Of a stretch of DNA of 64,000 bases, positions 1-9,349 are shown piece by piece (the stretch's first letter is position 1; each line of letters opens with the position of its first letter). Source of the stretch: Flavobacterium sp. KS-LB2 (GTDB taxonomy: Bacteria; Bacteroidota; Bacteroidia; Flavobacteriales; Flavobacteriaceae); assembly GCF_036895565.1 (NCBI RefSeq), contig NZ_CP145904.1, forward strand, positions 620,001 through 684,000, in the 5' to 3' direction. Below the pieces are notes generated by a model. That model ran no database searches and was not told the DNA's origin. It saw only the letters and a list, made by a program, of their open reading frames with translations. The translations under genes were made by a program, and so were the position numbers.

Positions 1-149
1 TTGCGTTTTATCGATAAAATATTTTTTTTGTATTTTATTTAACATTATTTTTGAGCTCAAATTATTTTCACGACAAAAATATTGTTTTATTAATAAATAA
101 TAAATAGGTTTACACACTTATAAAATAATGAATAGATAACCAAATTTAT

Positions 150-1553
150 ATGAAGAAGTTCATTGCATATACGTCAATTTTGGCCCTTTTAATTGGCTGT
201 GGTAAATCAAGTGATAAAGGAGAATTAGTTGGTATAAATGGAGGTAAGTGGCATCCTGAAAAGCCTTATGGAATGACTTTAATCCCTGGTGGAGCTTTCA
301 TTATGGGTAAATCAGACGGGGATTTAGCTAATGTAGAAGATGCTCCTACTAAAACAGTTACTGTCCGCTCTTTTTATATGGACGAAACAGAAATTACCAA
401 TAGTGAATACCGTCAATTTGTAGAATGGGTAAAAGATTCTACTATGAGAGTTCGATTAGCTATTCTAGCTGATGAAAGTGGACAAACAGCAGGAACTGCT
501 AATGGGAAAGGTAAAAATGCCGGAAGTATAGGGGATTTTGCTTTTAATGATTCAGATCCTGAAAAAATGACGGCCTATGATAAATACATGTATGATAACT
601 ATTATAGTGTAGGTACTGCTGATGATCCGTATGCGGGAAGAAAATTAAACAAAAAAGTAAAATTAATAAAAGATACTAAGTTGTATCCTGATGCGTATTA
701 TGCGGAAGTTATGGATTCCATGTACTTGCCAATTGAGGCTTCCTACAATGGATTAAGAACTATCGATGTAAATAAATTAAAATTCCGTTACTCTTGGATG
801 GATATTCAGGCTGCAGCAAAAGCTAAAGTTGGAAATAGAAAAAACTTTATTAGAACAGAAGAAGTAAAAGTATATCCTGATACTACAGTTTGGATCAAGG
901 ATTATGCTTATTCTTATAACGAGCCTATGCACAACGATTATTTCTGGCACAAAGCTTATGGAGATTATCCAGTTGTAGGGGTTAAATGGACACAGGCAAA
1001 AGCTTTTTGTGCTTGGAGAACTTTAAATAAAAATACTTACATAAAATCTAAAAAGAAAGGTCACGATTTGATAAATTCTTTTAGATTGCCTACGGAGGCT
1101 GAATGGGAATATTCAGCTAGAGGTGGTTTAGAATCAGCTACTTATCCTTGGGGTGGCCCGTATACCAAAAATGATAGAGGTTGTTTTCTTGCTAATTTTA
1201 AACCTAATAGAGGGGATTATGCAGCAGATGAGGCTTTATATACTGTAGAAGCAAAGTCATATGAGCCAAACGGTTATAATCTTTATAATATGGCTGGAAA
1301 CGTTTCGGAATGGACAGATTCATCGTATGATCCAAATGCATATGAATATGTTTCTTCAATGAATCCTAATGTTCAGGATTATAAAAATCAAAGAAAAGTT
1401 GTTCGAGGCGGATCATGGAAAGACGTTGCTTATTTTTTACAAGTAAGTACTCGCGATCATGAATATGCAGATTCAGCAAGAAGTTATATTGGTTTTAGAA
1501 CTGTTCAAGATTATATGGGACTTCAAACCACTGGAAACGGTAAAAAGAAATAA
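150..1553 (+). CDS. gldK: GldK, T9SS/gliding motility lipoprotein
   Basis: Outer-membrane-associated lipoprotein that, with GldN, forms the ring of the type IX secretion system. The 467-aa product starts with a lipoprotein signal peptide ending LLIGC (lipidated Cys17). From about residue 42 to 455 it shows a formylglycine-generating-enzyme/SUMF1 fold: PGGAFIMG near the start, DETEITNSEYRQF, then RLPTEAEWEYSARGG, GNVSEWT and VRGGSW towards the end. A long insertion separates the first and second blocks, as in GldK proteins. It is the first gene of a gldKLMN run on the same strand with 46-54 bp gaps. The family identity and the order K-L-M-N are decisive. No Shine-Dalgarno sequence is seen; the upstream 149 bp are very AT-rich. 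Confidence 0.96.
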   Translation: MKKFIAYTSILALLIGCGKSSDKGELVGINGGKWHPEKPYGMTLIPGGAFIMGKSDGDLANVEDAPTKTVTVRSFYMDETEITNSEYRQFVEWVKDSTMRVRLAILADESGQTAGTANGKGKNAGSIGDFAFNDSDPEKMTAYDKYMYDNYYSVGTADDPYAGRKLNKKVKLIKDTKLYPDAYYAEVMDSMYLPIEASYNGLRTIDVNKLKFRYSWMDIQAAAKAKVGNRKNFIRTEEVKVYPDTTVWIKDYAYSYNEPMHNDYFWHKAYGDYPVVGVKWTQAKAFCAWRTLNKNTYIKSKKKGHDLINSFRLPTEAEWEYSARGGLESATYPWGGPYTKNDRGCFLANFKPNRGDYAADEALYTVEAKSYEPNGYNLYNMAGNVSEWTDSSYDPNAYEYVSSMNPNVQDYKNQRKVVRGGSWKDVAYFLQVSTRDHEYADSARSYIGFRTVQDYMGLQTTGNGKKK

Positions 1554-1607
1554 TTACTAAACCCCTTTAAATAAAAAAAACCTACACTAACAAAAAAAAT
1601 TAAGATT

Positions 1608-2255
1608 ATGGCATTATTAGGAAAAAAAGCAATGAATTTTGCATACGGTATGGGAGCAGCAGTTGTTATTGTTGGTGCCCTTTTTAAAATCACTCACTTT
1701 GAATTAGGGCCATTAACAGGTACTTTGATGCTTTCTATTGGATTGTTAACTGAGGCTTTTATTTTTGCGCTTTCAGCATTTGAACCAGTTGATGATGAAT
1801 TAGATTGGACATTGGTTTACCCGGAATTAGCAAATGGAGTTAAAGCAGAACCAAAGAAAAAAGTTGAAGCACCTGCTGATACGCAAGGATTATTATCTCA
1901 AAAATTAGATGCGATGTTAAAAGATGCAAAAATTGATGGGGAATTAATGGCGAGTTTAGGGAATAGTATCAAAAATTTTGAATCTGCTGCAAAAGGAATT
2001 GCTCCAACTGTAGATTCTATTTCTGCAACAAAGAAATACAGCGAAGAATTATCTATGGCTGCGGCTCAGATGGAATCTTTAAATAGTTTATACAAAGTGC
2101 AATTAGAAAGTGCTTCTAGAAATGCTGAAGCAAACAAAGAAATTGCTGAAAATGCTGGAAAATTGAAAGAACAAATGCAATCTATGACTGCAAATATTGC
2201 TTCATTAAACAATGTTTATGGCGGTATGCTTTCTGCAATGGGTAATAAAGGATAA
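1608..2255 (+). CDS. gldL: GldL, inner-membrane T9SS motor protein
   Basis: Inner-membrane component that, with GldM, forms the proton-driven motor of type IX secretion and gliding. The 215-aa product has two hydrophobic helices near the N-terminus (about residues 10-32 and 35-58), with the charged sequence FKITHFELGP between them. A long, helix-rich cytoplasmic tail follows, with MESLNSLYKVQLESASRNAE and similar Asn/Glu/Leu stretches. Length and layout match GldL. It lies 54 bp after gldK and 46 bp before gldM, so a common transcript is likely. Confidence 0.96.
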   Translation: MALLGKKAMNFAYGMGAAVVIVGALFKITHFELGPLTGTLMLSIGLLTEAFIFALSAFEPVDDELDWTLVYPELANGVKAEPKKKVEAPADTQGLLSQKLDAMLKDAKIDGELMASLGNSIKNFESAAKGIAPTVDSISATKKYSEELSMAAAQMESLNSLYKVQLESASRNAEANKEIAENAGKLKEQMQSMTANIASLNNVYGGMLSAMGNKG

Positions 2256-2301
2256 TTAGTTTCAGACTATAAAAAAAACAACAAACTAATTAGTAGAAAA
2301 T

Positions 2302-3843
2302 ATGGCAGGAGGAAAACTAACCCCTAGACAGAAGATGATTAACCTAATGTACTTGGTTTTTATCGCTATGTTGGCAATGAATGTTTCAAAAGAAGTGATC
2401 TCAGGTTTCGGATTAATGAACGAAAAATTTGAAAGTACAAATGTAAATTCAAAACAGACCAATGATCAGATGTTAGTTGCTTTAGATACCAAGGCTGCAG
2501 AAGCTAAAGGTGAATTTGCTGTAGCAGCTATAACCGCTCATAAAGTAAAAACAATAACGGATAATTTTTATAACTACATTGCTTCTTTGAAAGAACAAGC
2601 GACTAAAGGTTATGAGGTTGATCCAGAAACGGGAAAGCTACCTTATGAAGAAATGGATAAGGGTGACAATATTGATGATTGGTTCACAGGCGAAGGTTAC
2701 GGTAAAAAAGGAAATGAAATTATCGCGACTATCAATCAATATAAAGCAGATATGAAAGCTGCTCTAGGGACTGATAAAAAATATAAGTCAATTATTAGTG
2801 AGATTGAAAGTAAATTTGATGTTTCGGATGTTAAAAATAAAGAAGGTTTAAAAGACAAGTTTTTGTCTTACCATTTCAAAGGTTTTCCTGCTATAGCATC
2901 TGTCGCAAAATTGTCTACTTGGCAAAATGATATCAATAAAGCAGAATCAGATGTGTATAGTGCAGCCTTAGGAAAAGCGGCTGTTGCTGCTGCTTCTTAT
3001 AGTAACTATCAAGCAATTGTAGTATTAGATAAAAATGCTTATTTTCAAGGGGAAGCTGTTACGGGTAAAGTTGTTTTAGGACGTTATGATGAAAATACAA
3101 AACCTAAGAGTGTAACAGGAGCAAGACTTGATCCAGCAACGGGGCAAGCAAAAATTGCTTTAACTGCTGGAGGTGTAGGAGAACAAACTATTGGTGGTCA
3201 ATTTACATTTGTTGAAGATGGAAAAACGATTCCATTGACATTTTCAGGCAAATATGTTGTCGTGCCAAGACCTAATTCGGCTACAATTTCAGCTGATAAA
3301 ATGAATGTAGTCTATAGAGGTGTTGTAAACCCTATTTCTATTTCATTTGCAGGGATTGCTGATAAGGACGTGAATGCTTCTGCTGCAGGTTTGACTAAAG
3401 TTGGAAACGGAAAATACAATATGAGTCCGCAAGGAGGAAATGAAGTTGTAATCAATGTTAGTGGAAAAATGGCAGACGGTAAAGTTGCTTCTGACAAAAA
3501 AGTATTTAGAATTAAAGGTATTCCAGGACCTACAGGAACTATTAGAGGAGAAACAGGTGTAGTTAAAGGACCTAAATCAAATCTTGAAATCGCTACTATT
3601 GGAGCAAAATTAGAAGATTTTGATTTTGAAGTTGGCTTGAATGTTGTTGGTTTCAACTTAAAAGTAACTGGTCAACCTACTGTAGTTGTTACTGGAAATA
3701 AATTGAGTGCACAATGTAAAGCCGTACTTTCTAAAGCAGGAAGAGGTGATCAAGTTACTATTTCTGAAATAAAAACAAAACTAGTTGGTGCAGGTAACTA
3801 TTTATTGCCAAGAACTGCTCCAGTAATTTTTGAAATACAATAA
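2302..3843 (+). CDS. gldM: GldM, T9SS motor/periplasmic shaft protein
   Basis: Partner of GldL: one N-terminal membrane helix enters the GldL bundle and the large periplasmic part forms a shaft reaching the GldK/GldN ring. The 513-aa product begins MAGGKLTPRQKMINLMYLVF, the usual GldM N-terminus, with a single membrane helix at about residues 13-33. The rest is periplasmic: a helical domain to about residue 220, then beta-rich domains containing AYFQGEAVTGKVVLGRYD and, near the end, GRGDQVTISEIKTKLVG. Length is normal for the family. Third gene of the gldKLMN run. Confidence 0.96.
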   Translation: MAGGKLTPRQKMINLMYLVFIAMLAMNVSKEVISGFGLMNEKFESTNVNSKQTNDQMLVALDTKAAEAKGEFAVAAITAHKVKTITDNFYNYIASLKEQATKGYEVDPETGKLPYEEMDKGDNIDDWFTGEGYGKKGNEIIATINQYKADMKAALGTDKKYKSIISEIESKFDVSDVKNKEGLKDKFLSYHFKGFPAIASVAKLSTWQNDINKAESDVYSAALGKAAVAAASYSNYQAIVVLDKNAYFQGEAVTGKVVLGRYDENTKPKSVTGARLDPATGQAKIALTAGGVGEQTIGGQFTFVEDGKTIPLTFSGKYVVVPRPNSATISADKMNVVYRGVVNPISISFAGIADKDVNASAAGLTKVGNGKYNMSPQGGNEVVINVSGKMADGKVASDKKVFRIKGIPGPTGTIRGETGVVKGPKSNLEIATIGAKLEDFDFEVGLNVVGFNLKVTGQPTVVVTGNKLSAQCKAVLSKAGRGDQVTISEIKTKLVGAGNYLLPRTAPVIFEIQ

Positions 3844-3892
3844 AAATAAGTACGTTTATATTTGACCTACTTCAATATCTTATTACGATACC

Positions 3893-4786
3893 ATGATGAA
3901 TATAAGAAATTTTTTAATCGCTATTGTCTCTATTACGGGAAGTTTTGCATCTTTTGGACAGTCTAATTTGCTTAATGCAAAAACTCCTGATCAAATAGGG
4001 CTAAAAACTGCAGCACAACTCATTTCAGATAACGATAAACCATTAGTGTATGGTTATGTTCATGATAGGGATGTCTTAATGGGTAAGACTACATGGGAAA
4101 TTATTGACTTAAGTGAAAAAATTAATTTTGCTTTGTATTTTCCTATTGATACCGCAAATATTGGATCGGATAGAAGATCTTTGTATGATGTGCTTACGAA
4201 AGCTTTGAAAAATGGTAAAATTACTGAGGTGTATACCGATAGTTATTTTAATACCAAAAAATCAATGCAAGATATTCAAACTTCATTAACTCGAATTGAT
4301 ACTACTGATGCAGGTAGGGAGCAAATTAATGCAGGAAATCAAATATCTGATGAGTATATTTTAAGACAAGATTTAGCAGCTCAAGACGTAACTCAATACA
4401 AAATAAAAGGGTATTGGTATTTTGACAAACGTCAAAGTGAATTGAAGTATCGTTTGTTAGGAATTTGTCCTGTGACTCCTGATGTTTACACGATGAATAG
4501 TGATGAAAAAGATTATATCGAATTGTTTTGGGTGTTTTTCCCAGCAGCAAGAGATGTTTTACATGAAGCAAAAGCGTTTAATGATAAAAATTCAGCGATG
4601 CCAATTTCATTTGATCAAATATTAAATTCGAGGCGTTTTAATAGTGTTATCTATAAAGAAGAAAATGTATACGGGGATAGAAAAATTGATGAATACATGA
4701 AAGATAATGCTCAAAATCAATTGTTAGAATCTGAAAGAGTAAAAGAAAAAATACGCAATTTCGAACAAGATATGTGGAATTATTAA
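3893..4786 (+). CDS. gldN: GldN, periplasmic T9SS ring protein
   Basis: Periplasmic protein that binds GldK and is required for type IX secretion. The 297-aa product has a signal peptide ending near residue 22 (SFASFGQ/S). The mature part carries the GldN blocks PLVYGYVHDRDVLMGKTTWE, EKINFALYFP and YKIKGYWYFDKRQSELKYRL. The start has two ATG codons in tandem (MMN); the second is equally possible. It ends the gld run and is followed by a strong hairpin terminator. No gldO duplicate is seen next to it, unlike the arrangement known from F. johnsoniae. Confidence 0.95.
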   Translation: MMNIRNFLIAIVSITGSFASFGQSNLLNAKTPDQIGLKTAAQLISDNDKPLVYGYVHDRDVLMGKTTWEIIDLSEKINFALYFPIDTANIGSDRRSLYDVLTKALKNGKITEVYTDSYFNTKKSMQDIQTSLTRIDTTDAGREQINAGNQISDEYILRQDLAAQDVTQYKIKGYWYFDKRQSELKYRLLGICPVTPDVYTMNSDEKDYIELFWVFFPAARDVLHEAKAFNDKNSAMPISFDQILNSRRFNSVIYKEENVYGDRKIDEYMKDNAQNQLLESERVKEKIRNFEQDMWNY

Positions 4787-4807
4787 TATCCATTTTATAG
4801 AATTATT

Positions 4808-4841
4808 AAAAAACTCTTACTATAATGGTAAGAGTTTTTTT
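4808..4841 (+). terminator. Terminator of the gldKLMN run
   Basis: Arms AAAAAACTCTTAC and GTAAGAGTTTTTT pair perfectly around a 7-nt loop and end in a T tract. It lies 22 bp after the gldN stop codon. Confidence 0.9.
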
Positions 4842-4887
4842 GTTTTAAAGTGCTTTCTTTGCAGGTAGTTTCAAATGACATTTTTCA

Positions 4888-5940
4888 ATGATTGATTATT
4901 TAATTGTAGGTTCTGGTTTAGCAGGTATATCTTTTACCGAAATTGCGCTTCGCAATGAAAAGACTGTTTTTGTTTTGGATAATAATTCTCAAAACTCCTC
5001 CAAAATTGCAGGCGGTTTGTATAATCCTGTTATTTTAAAGCGTTTTAGTGAAGTCTGGCAGGCGCAAGAACAATTGGTTTTAATGAATGAGTTTTATACT
5101 TCCTTAGAGGAAAAACTAAAATATAAATTTGATTTTAAAAGACCAATTTTAAGGAAATTCTTTTCCGTTGAAGAGCAGAATAATTGGTTTGCTGCTTCAG
5201 ATAAAATAGCACTTGCTCCTTTTTTGTCAACAACGTTAATTTCTAAAAAGTACGCTGGGATTGATTCTCCTTACGGCTATGGTGAAGTTTTACAAACGGG
5301 CTATGTGGATACAGCACTACTTTTAAATAAATACAGAGATTATCTAAAGTATAATAATTGGTTTCAGGAAGAATCTTTTGATTATGATGCTTTACATATT
5401 ACTTCAGACGGTATTCGTTATAAAGATATTTATGCCAAACATATTATTTTTGCGGAAGGTTTTGGGATGCATGCTAATCCTTATTTTAATCAATTGCCTT
5501 TAGATGGGACTAAAGGTGAGCTTTTTATCATAAAAGCACCTGAGTTGAATCTAGATATAATTGTGAATACGAGTGTGTTTATTCTACCTCTTGGAAATGA
5601 TTTGTTCAAAGTTGGCGCAACATATAATTGGAAAGACAAAACAGATTTGCCTACAGAAGAAGGAAAAACCGAATTAGTAGATAGAATAAAAGAAATCATT
5701 ACTTGTGATTTTGAAATTGTAGCTCATTTTGCTGGCGTTCGCCCAACTGTTAAAGATAGAAGGCCGTTAGTGGGAACGCACCAAAATCATGAATCCATAC
5801 ATATTTTGAATGGTTTAGGAACAAGAGGAGTAATGCTTGGACCAGCAATGGCAAAAGCTTTATTTGATAGTATTGAACATCAAATTCCTTTAAGTAAAGA
5901 AATTGATAGTAATAGATTTTTGTCTAAAGGAAACAAATAG
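4888..5940 (+). CDS. FAD-dependent oxidoreductase, DAO family
   Basis: Probable flavin oxidase/dehydrogenase of the D-amino-acid-oxidase family (PF01266 type). The 350-aa product opens with a Rossmann strand and dinucleotide motif (DYLIVGSGLAGISF, GxGxxG at residues 8-13). An acidic residue in LDNNS near residue 31 would hold the FAD ribose. The C-terminal part GVRPTVKDRRPLVG...GLGTRGVMLGP is the usual second FAD contact. It is cytoplasmic, with no signal peptide. The substrate cannot be read from the sequence; related proteins include glycine/sarcosine oxidases and the MnmC oxidase domain. It sits alone behind the gldN terminator and converges with the DUF983 gene. Confidence 0.8.
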   Translation: MIDYLIVGSGLAGISFTEIALRNEKTVFVLDNNSQNSSKIAGGLYNPVILKRFSEVWQAQEQLVLMNEFYTSLEEKLKYKFDFKRPILRKFFSVEEQNNWFAASDKIALAPFLSTTLISKKYAGIDSPYGYGEVLQTGYVDTALLLNKYRDYLKYNNWFQEESFDYDALHITSDGIRYKDIYAKHIIFAEGFGMHANPYFNQLPLDGTKGELFIIKAPELNLDIIVNTSVFILPLGNDLFKVGATYNWKDKTDLPTEEGKTELVDRIKEIITCDFEIVAHFAGVRPTVKDRRPLVGTHQNHESIHILNGLGTRGVMLGPAMAKALFDSIEHQIPLSKEIDSNRFLSKGNK

Positions 5941-5942
5941 TA

Positions 5943-6320
5943 TTATTTTGTTTTTGGGTCATAGGAAACAAACATATTGATGTATATATTTCTAGACCAG
6001 CGAAGCACAAATGGAAATAAGAGAATAAGTGACACAATTATAGCAATAAAGGCAACTTTAAGGCTTGAGCCAAATAGGATAAACGAAACTATAAAGGCAG
6101 CTATTCCAACTGCGACATTTAAGCCATAACTTACATACATTGCACCATAAAAAAAGGAAGGCTCAATTTGATATTTCAAACCACAATGGCTGCAATTTTC
6201 ATGCATTTTCAAGATTTTATTGAAATGTAACGGATTTTTATCTAAATACATACTCTCATTCTGACATTTAGGACAAGTTCCTGTTAAAATGCTATATAAT
6301 TTGGATCCTTTTTTTAACAT
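5943..6320 (-). CDS. DUF983 family membrane protein
   Basis: Small membrane protein of unknown function, about 125 aa from the preferred start. It has two CxxC pairs (CPKCQNES and CSHCGLKY) that look like a zinc ribbon, followed by two membrane helices (FFYGAMYVSYGLNVAVGIAAF and a second near VAFIAIIVSLILLFPFVL). An upstream-extended frame reaches 6371. Its extra residues are encoded by a palindromic TCCCGACAATTCGGGA sequence, which looks non-coding. Homologues start MLKKGSKLYSIL, so the ATG at 6320 is chosen. It converges with the FAD oxidoreductase and is divergent from the ABC-F gene. Confidence 0.85.
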   Translation of the reverse strand: MLKKGSKLYSILTGTCPKCQNESMYLDKNPLHFNKILKMHENCSHCGLKYQIEPSFFYGAMYVSYGLNVAVGIAAFIVSFILFGSSLKVAFIAIIVSLILLFPFVLRWSRNIYINMFVSYDPKTK

Positions 6321-6406
6321 TTGCAAAAAATTTAATTTTTCCTTTTTTAGTCCCGACAATTCGGGATACAAATTTACGAATTCGAAAAGGAATAAAATAA
6401 CAATAC

Positions 6407-8314
6407 ATGCTTAATATACACAATTTATCTGTTTCGTTTGGTGGTACTTATTTATTTGAAGAAGTTACCTTTCGATTGGGTGCCGGAGACCGTGTAGGTC
6501 TTGTTGGGAAGAATGGAGCGGGAAAATCTACCATGCTTAAAATGTTAGCAAAAGATTTTGCTCCCGATTCAGGTGTGATTTCTCAAGAAAAAGATCTTCG
6601 TATGGGATTCTTGCGTCAGGATATTGATTTTGAGCAAGGAAGAACAGTTCTGGAAGAAGCGTATGAAGCGTTTACCGAAATCAAGATTGTAGAGAAAAAG
6701 CTTGAAGAGATTAATCACTTGTTAGTGACAAGAACGGATTATGAAAGTGATGAATACAGCCAAATTATTGAAGACCTATCAGATTATACCCATCGTTTTG
6801 AATTATTAGGCGGTTATAATTATGTAGGTGATACGGAGAAAATTTTATTGGGATTAGGTTTTAAAAGAGATGTTTTCGACAATCAAACGGAAACTTTTTC
6901 TGGTGGATGGAGAATGCGTATCGAATTAGCCAAATTATTATTACAAGCAAATGATGTTTTGTTACTGGATGAGCCTACAAATCACCTGGATATAGAAAGT
7001 ATCATTTGGTTAGAAAGTTTCCTTCGTAATTATCCGGGAGTTGTGGTAATTGTTTCGCACGATAAAATGTTCTTGGATAATGTGACTAATAGAACTATCG
7101 AAATTTCCCTAGGAAAAGCCTACGATTTCAATAAACCTTATTCTCAATATTTAGAATTACGTCATGAAATTCGGGAGAAACAATTGGCTACACAAAAAAA
7201 CCAAGCCAAAAAAATTGAAGAAACGGAGAAATTAATCGAAAAATTCCGAGCCAAAGCTTCCAAAGCTTCGATGGCGCAGTCTTTAATTAAAAAATTAGAT
7301 AAAGTAGAACTCATCGAAGTAGATGAGGATGATAACTCGGTGATGAACATTACTTTTCCAGTTTCTAAAGAACCAGGAAGAGTAGTAATTGAAGCCGAAA
7401 ATGTGACTAAAAGCTACGGAGACAAAACGATTCTAAAAGATATTAATTTATTAGTGGAGCGTGGAAGCAAAATTGCTTTTGTTGGACAAAACGGACAAGG
7501 AAAATCGACTTTCATTAAAGCAATTGTTGATGAATTTGAATATAAAGGAAATATCAAATTAGGTCATAATGTACAGTTAGGGTATTTTGCACAGAATCAA
7601 GCAGAATATCTGGATGGAGAAATCACTTTGTTGCAAACCATGGAAGATGCAGCAGCAGATACGAATCGAATGAAAGTACGCGATATGCTGGGTTCTTTCT
7701 TGTTTCGTGGTGACGATGTAGAGAAAAAGGTAAAAGTCCTTTCTGGGGGCGAAAGAAACCGTTTAGCGCTTTGTAAATTGTTATTGCAACCTATTAATGT
7801 TTTATTGATGGATGAGCCTACGAATCACTTGGACATCAAATCCAAAAATGTTTTGAAAGCTGCACTTCAAAAATTTGGAGGTACTTTATTATTGGTTTCT
7901 CACGATAGGGATTTCTTGCAAGGCATGTCAAATCTGGTTTACGAGTTCAAAGACCAAAAAATAAAAGAATATTTAGGCGATATCAACTACTTCTTGGAAC
8001 AACGCAATATGGAAAATATGCGTGAAGTAGAGAAAAAAGATGCTCAAAAAGCAGCAGCACCTAAAGAGAGTAATAAAGCTTCTTACGAAGATCAGAAAAA
8101 AGGAAAAGCTTTGCAAAATAAATTGAGCAAAGTAGAAAGTCAAATCAAGCAATTGGAAAAAGACATTCAGCAAGACGATAAAATGCTAGCTTCTAATTAT
8201 GACAAACATATTGAAGATGCAAAGTTTTTTACAGCATACAACAAGAAAAAAACAGAATTAGACAAACTTCTTTTAGATTGGGAAATAGTTCAAGAAGAGA
8301 TAGATAATTTATAA
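6407..8314 (+). CDS. ABC-F family ATPase
   Basis: Soluble protein with two ATP-binding cassettes and no membrane domain, the ABC-F layout of ribosome-associated translation factors (Uup/YdiF-type). The 635-aa product has Walker A GKNGAGKS near residue 34 and signature FSGGWRMR. The first Walker B is LLLDEPTNHLDIES. A charged linker rich in Lys/Glu at about residues 250-300 follows. The second cassette has GQNGQGKS, LSGGERNR and LLMDEPTNHLDIKS. The C-terminal 90 residues are a Lys/Glu-rich coiled coil, as in Uup. It probably acts on stalled ribosomes or in rRNA maturation; the exact subfamily cannot be fixed. Confidence 0.93.
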   Translation: MLNIHNLSVSFGGTYLFEEVTFRLGAGDRVGLVGKNGAGKSTMLKMLAKDFAPDSGVISQEKDLRMGFLRQDIDFEQGRTVLEEAYEAFTEIKIVEKKLEEINHLLVTRTDYESDEYSQIIEDLSDYTHRFELLGGYNYVGDTEKILLGLGFKRDVFDNQTETFSGGWRMRIELAKLLLQANDVLLLDEPTNHLDIESIIWLESFLRNYPGVVVIVSHDKMFLDNVTNRTIEISLGKAYDFNKPYSQYLELRHEIREKQLATQKNQAKKIEETEKLIEKFRAKASKASMAQSLIKKLDKVELIEVDEDDNSVMNITFPVSKEPGRVVIEAENVTKSYGDKTILKDINLLVERGSKIAFVGQNGQGKSTFIKAIVDEFEYKGNIKLGHNVQLGYFAQNQAEYLDGEITLLQTMEDAAADTNRMKVRDMLGSFLFRGDDVEKKVKVLSGGERNRLALCKLLLQPINVLLMDEPTNHLDIKSKNVLKAALQKFGGTLLLVSHDRDFLQGMSNLVYEFKDQKIKEYLGDINYFLEQRNMENMREVEKKDAQKAAAPKESNKASYEDQKKGKALQNKLSKVESQIKQLEKDIQQDDKMLASNYDKHIEDAKFFTAYNKKKTELDKLLLDWEIVQEEIDNL

Positions 8315-8317
8315 AGA

Positions 8318-8349
8318 AGGGAGAGTTCCAAGTAGGAGCTCTTTTTTTA
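8318..8349 (+). terminator. Terminator after the ABC-F gene
   Basis: Imperfect hairpin with arms AGAGTTCC and GGAGCTCT followed by a run of seven T. It overlaps the 3' end of the convergent App1 gene. Confidence 0.65.
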
Positions 8350-9315
8350 TGCGATAATCCCAATCATTTTTGAGTGCTCAATGGCTTCACTACTATTTTT
8401 GAAATAACAAACAGAAACGTTTAGGGTTTCTAAATTTTTCAAAACGGCTGTGACTTTTTCTTTTTTTCTTGTTCCAGTTTGTCTTATATAAACGGCTTTT
8501 ACGGTAACGGGAAAAATTTTGCAAATTGCCTCGTATAAATAGGGATCATGTTGTGAATCATCTCCAAGAAGTACATATTCTAAATTGGGATAAAATTCTA
8601 AAATGTGTTTTATTTTGTCAAATTTATGATTGTGATTGCCTCTGCCGGTAAAGAAAAAATCAGTGAGGCTTGTTTTTATATCCTTCAATAATAAAACTGC
8701 TTTTGGAAGTTTATGAATTTCGGTGAATTTTGTAATAAAACGATACAAGTTCCATTCGCTGCTAGAGACATAGAAAAAAGCATTGAATTCTCCCTTGTTC
8801 TCTCTTCCTGCGGTGCTTAAAGCTTGATAATGAGTAACAACATCATCGTATATTTTTCTTTTATTTACGTTTTTAAATAATAAAACATATAATTTCTTCA
8901 GAGGATTCAATGTGTGCGAAACTAAAAAAGTATCATCAATATCAGATATGATTCCTAAATTCCCTTTGTGAGGTCTAATATAGCTGTCTCGAGTGGTGAT
9001 GAGCTCCTTTTTGTAGACAATACTTACTTCATAATCAATCCAGCCATATGTAGTGTTTTGGTCTAATGGAACGCAAAATTTAAAATAACCGTCGATTAAT
9101 GTTTTGGTATGGATTTTGGAATTGTTGTGTTCCAAGTATACATCGGCGTTTGCTTGTGTTTTTATTTGAAACATTTTAATTACCGAAGTAGCATTTTTTA
9201 GATTCTTTTTTTGAAAATTATATTCTTGAATTGTTGTAGGTTTAAAAACATGACCCATAACAATCAATTCCTGTTCATTGGCATAGCCACGATATAATTT
9301 TAAAATTGGTTTCAT
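8347..9315 (-). CDS. App1-type phosphatase (DUF2183)
   Basis: Haloacid-dehalogenase-superfamily phosphatase related to yeast App1, a phosphatidate phosphatase. The 322-aa product has a beta-rich N-terminal half of about 115 residues, then the catalytic DIDDT motif at residues 125-129. Further on it has FYVSSSEWNLYRF, a KDIK... stretch and VLLGDDSQHDPYLYEAI, where the DD pair would complete the metal site. There is no signal peptide. The gene is divergent from a lipid-kinase-like gene only 34 bp away. The lipid substrate is inferred from the family, not shown. Confidence 0.85.
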   Translation of the reverse strand: MKPILKLYRGYANEQELIVMGHVFKPTTIQEYNFQKKNLKNATSVIKMFQIKTQANADVYLEHNNSKIHTKTLIDGYFKFCVPLDQNTTYGWIDYEVSIVYKKELITTRDSYIRPHKGNLGIISDIDDTFLVSHTLNPLKKLYVLLFKNVNKRKIYDDVVTHYQALSTAGRENKGEFNAFFYVSSSEWNLYRFITKFTEIHKLPKAVLLLKDIKTSLTDFFFTGRGNHNHKFDKIKHILEFYPNLEYVLLGDDSQHDPYLYEAICKIFPVTVKAVYIRQTGTRKKEKVTAVLKNLETLNVSVCYFKNSSEAIEHSKMIGIIA

Positions 9316-9324
9316 TTATTGTAG

Positions 9325-9332
9325 TACTTTTG
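9325..9332 (+). promoter_or_regulatory. -7 promoter box of the lipid kinase gene
   Basis: TACTTTTG matches the Bacteroidota -7 box TAnnTTTG, with TTG about 16 bp upstream. It lies between the divergent App1 and lipid-kinase genes, 17 bp before the kinase TTG start. Confidence 0.5.
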
Positions 9333-9349
9333 AGTGTTGTTGAAATTAA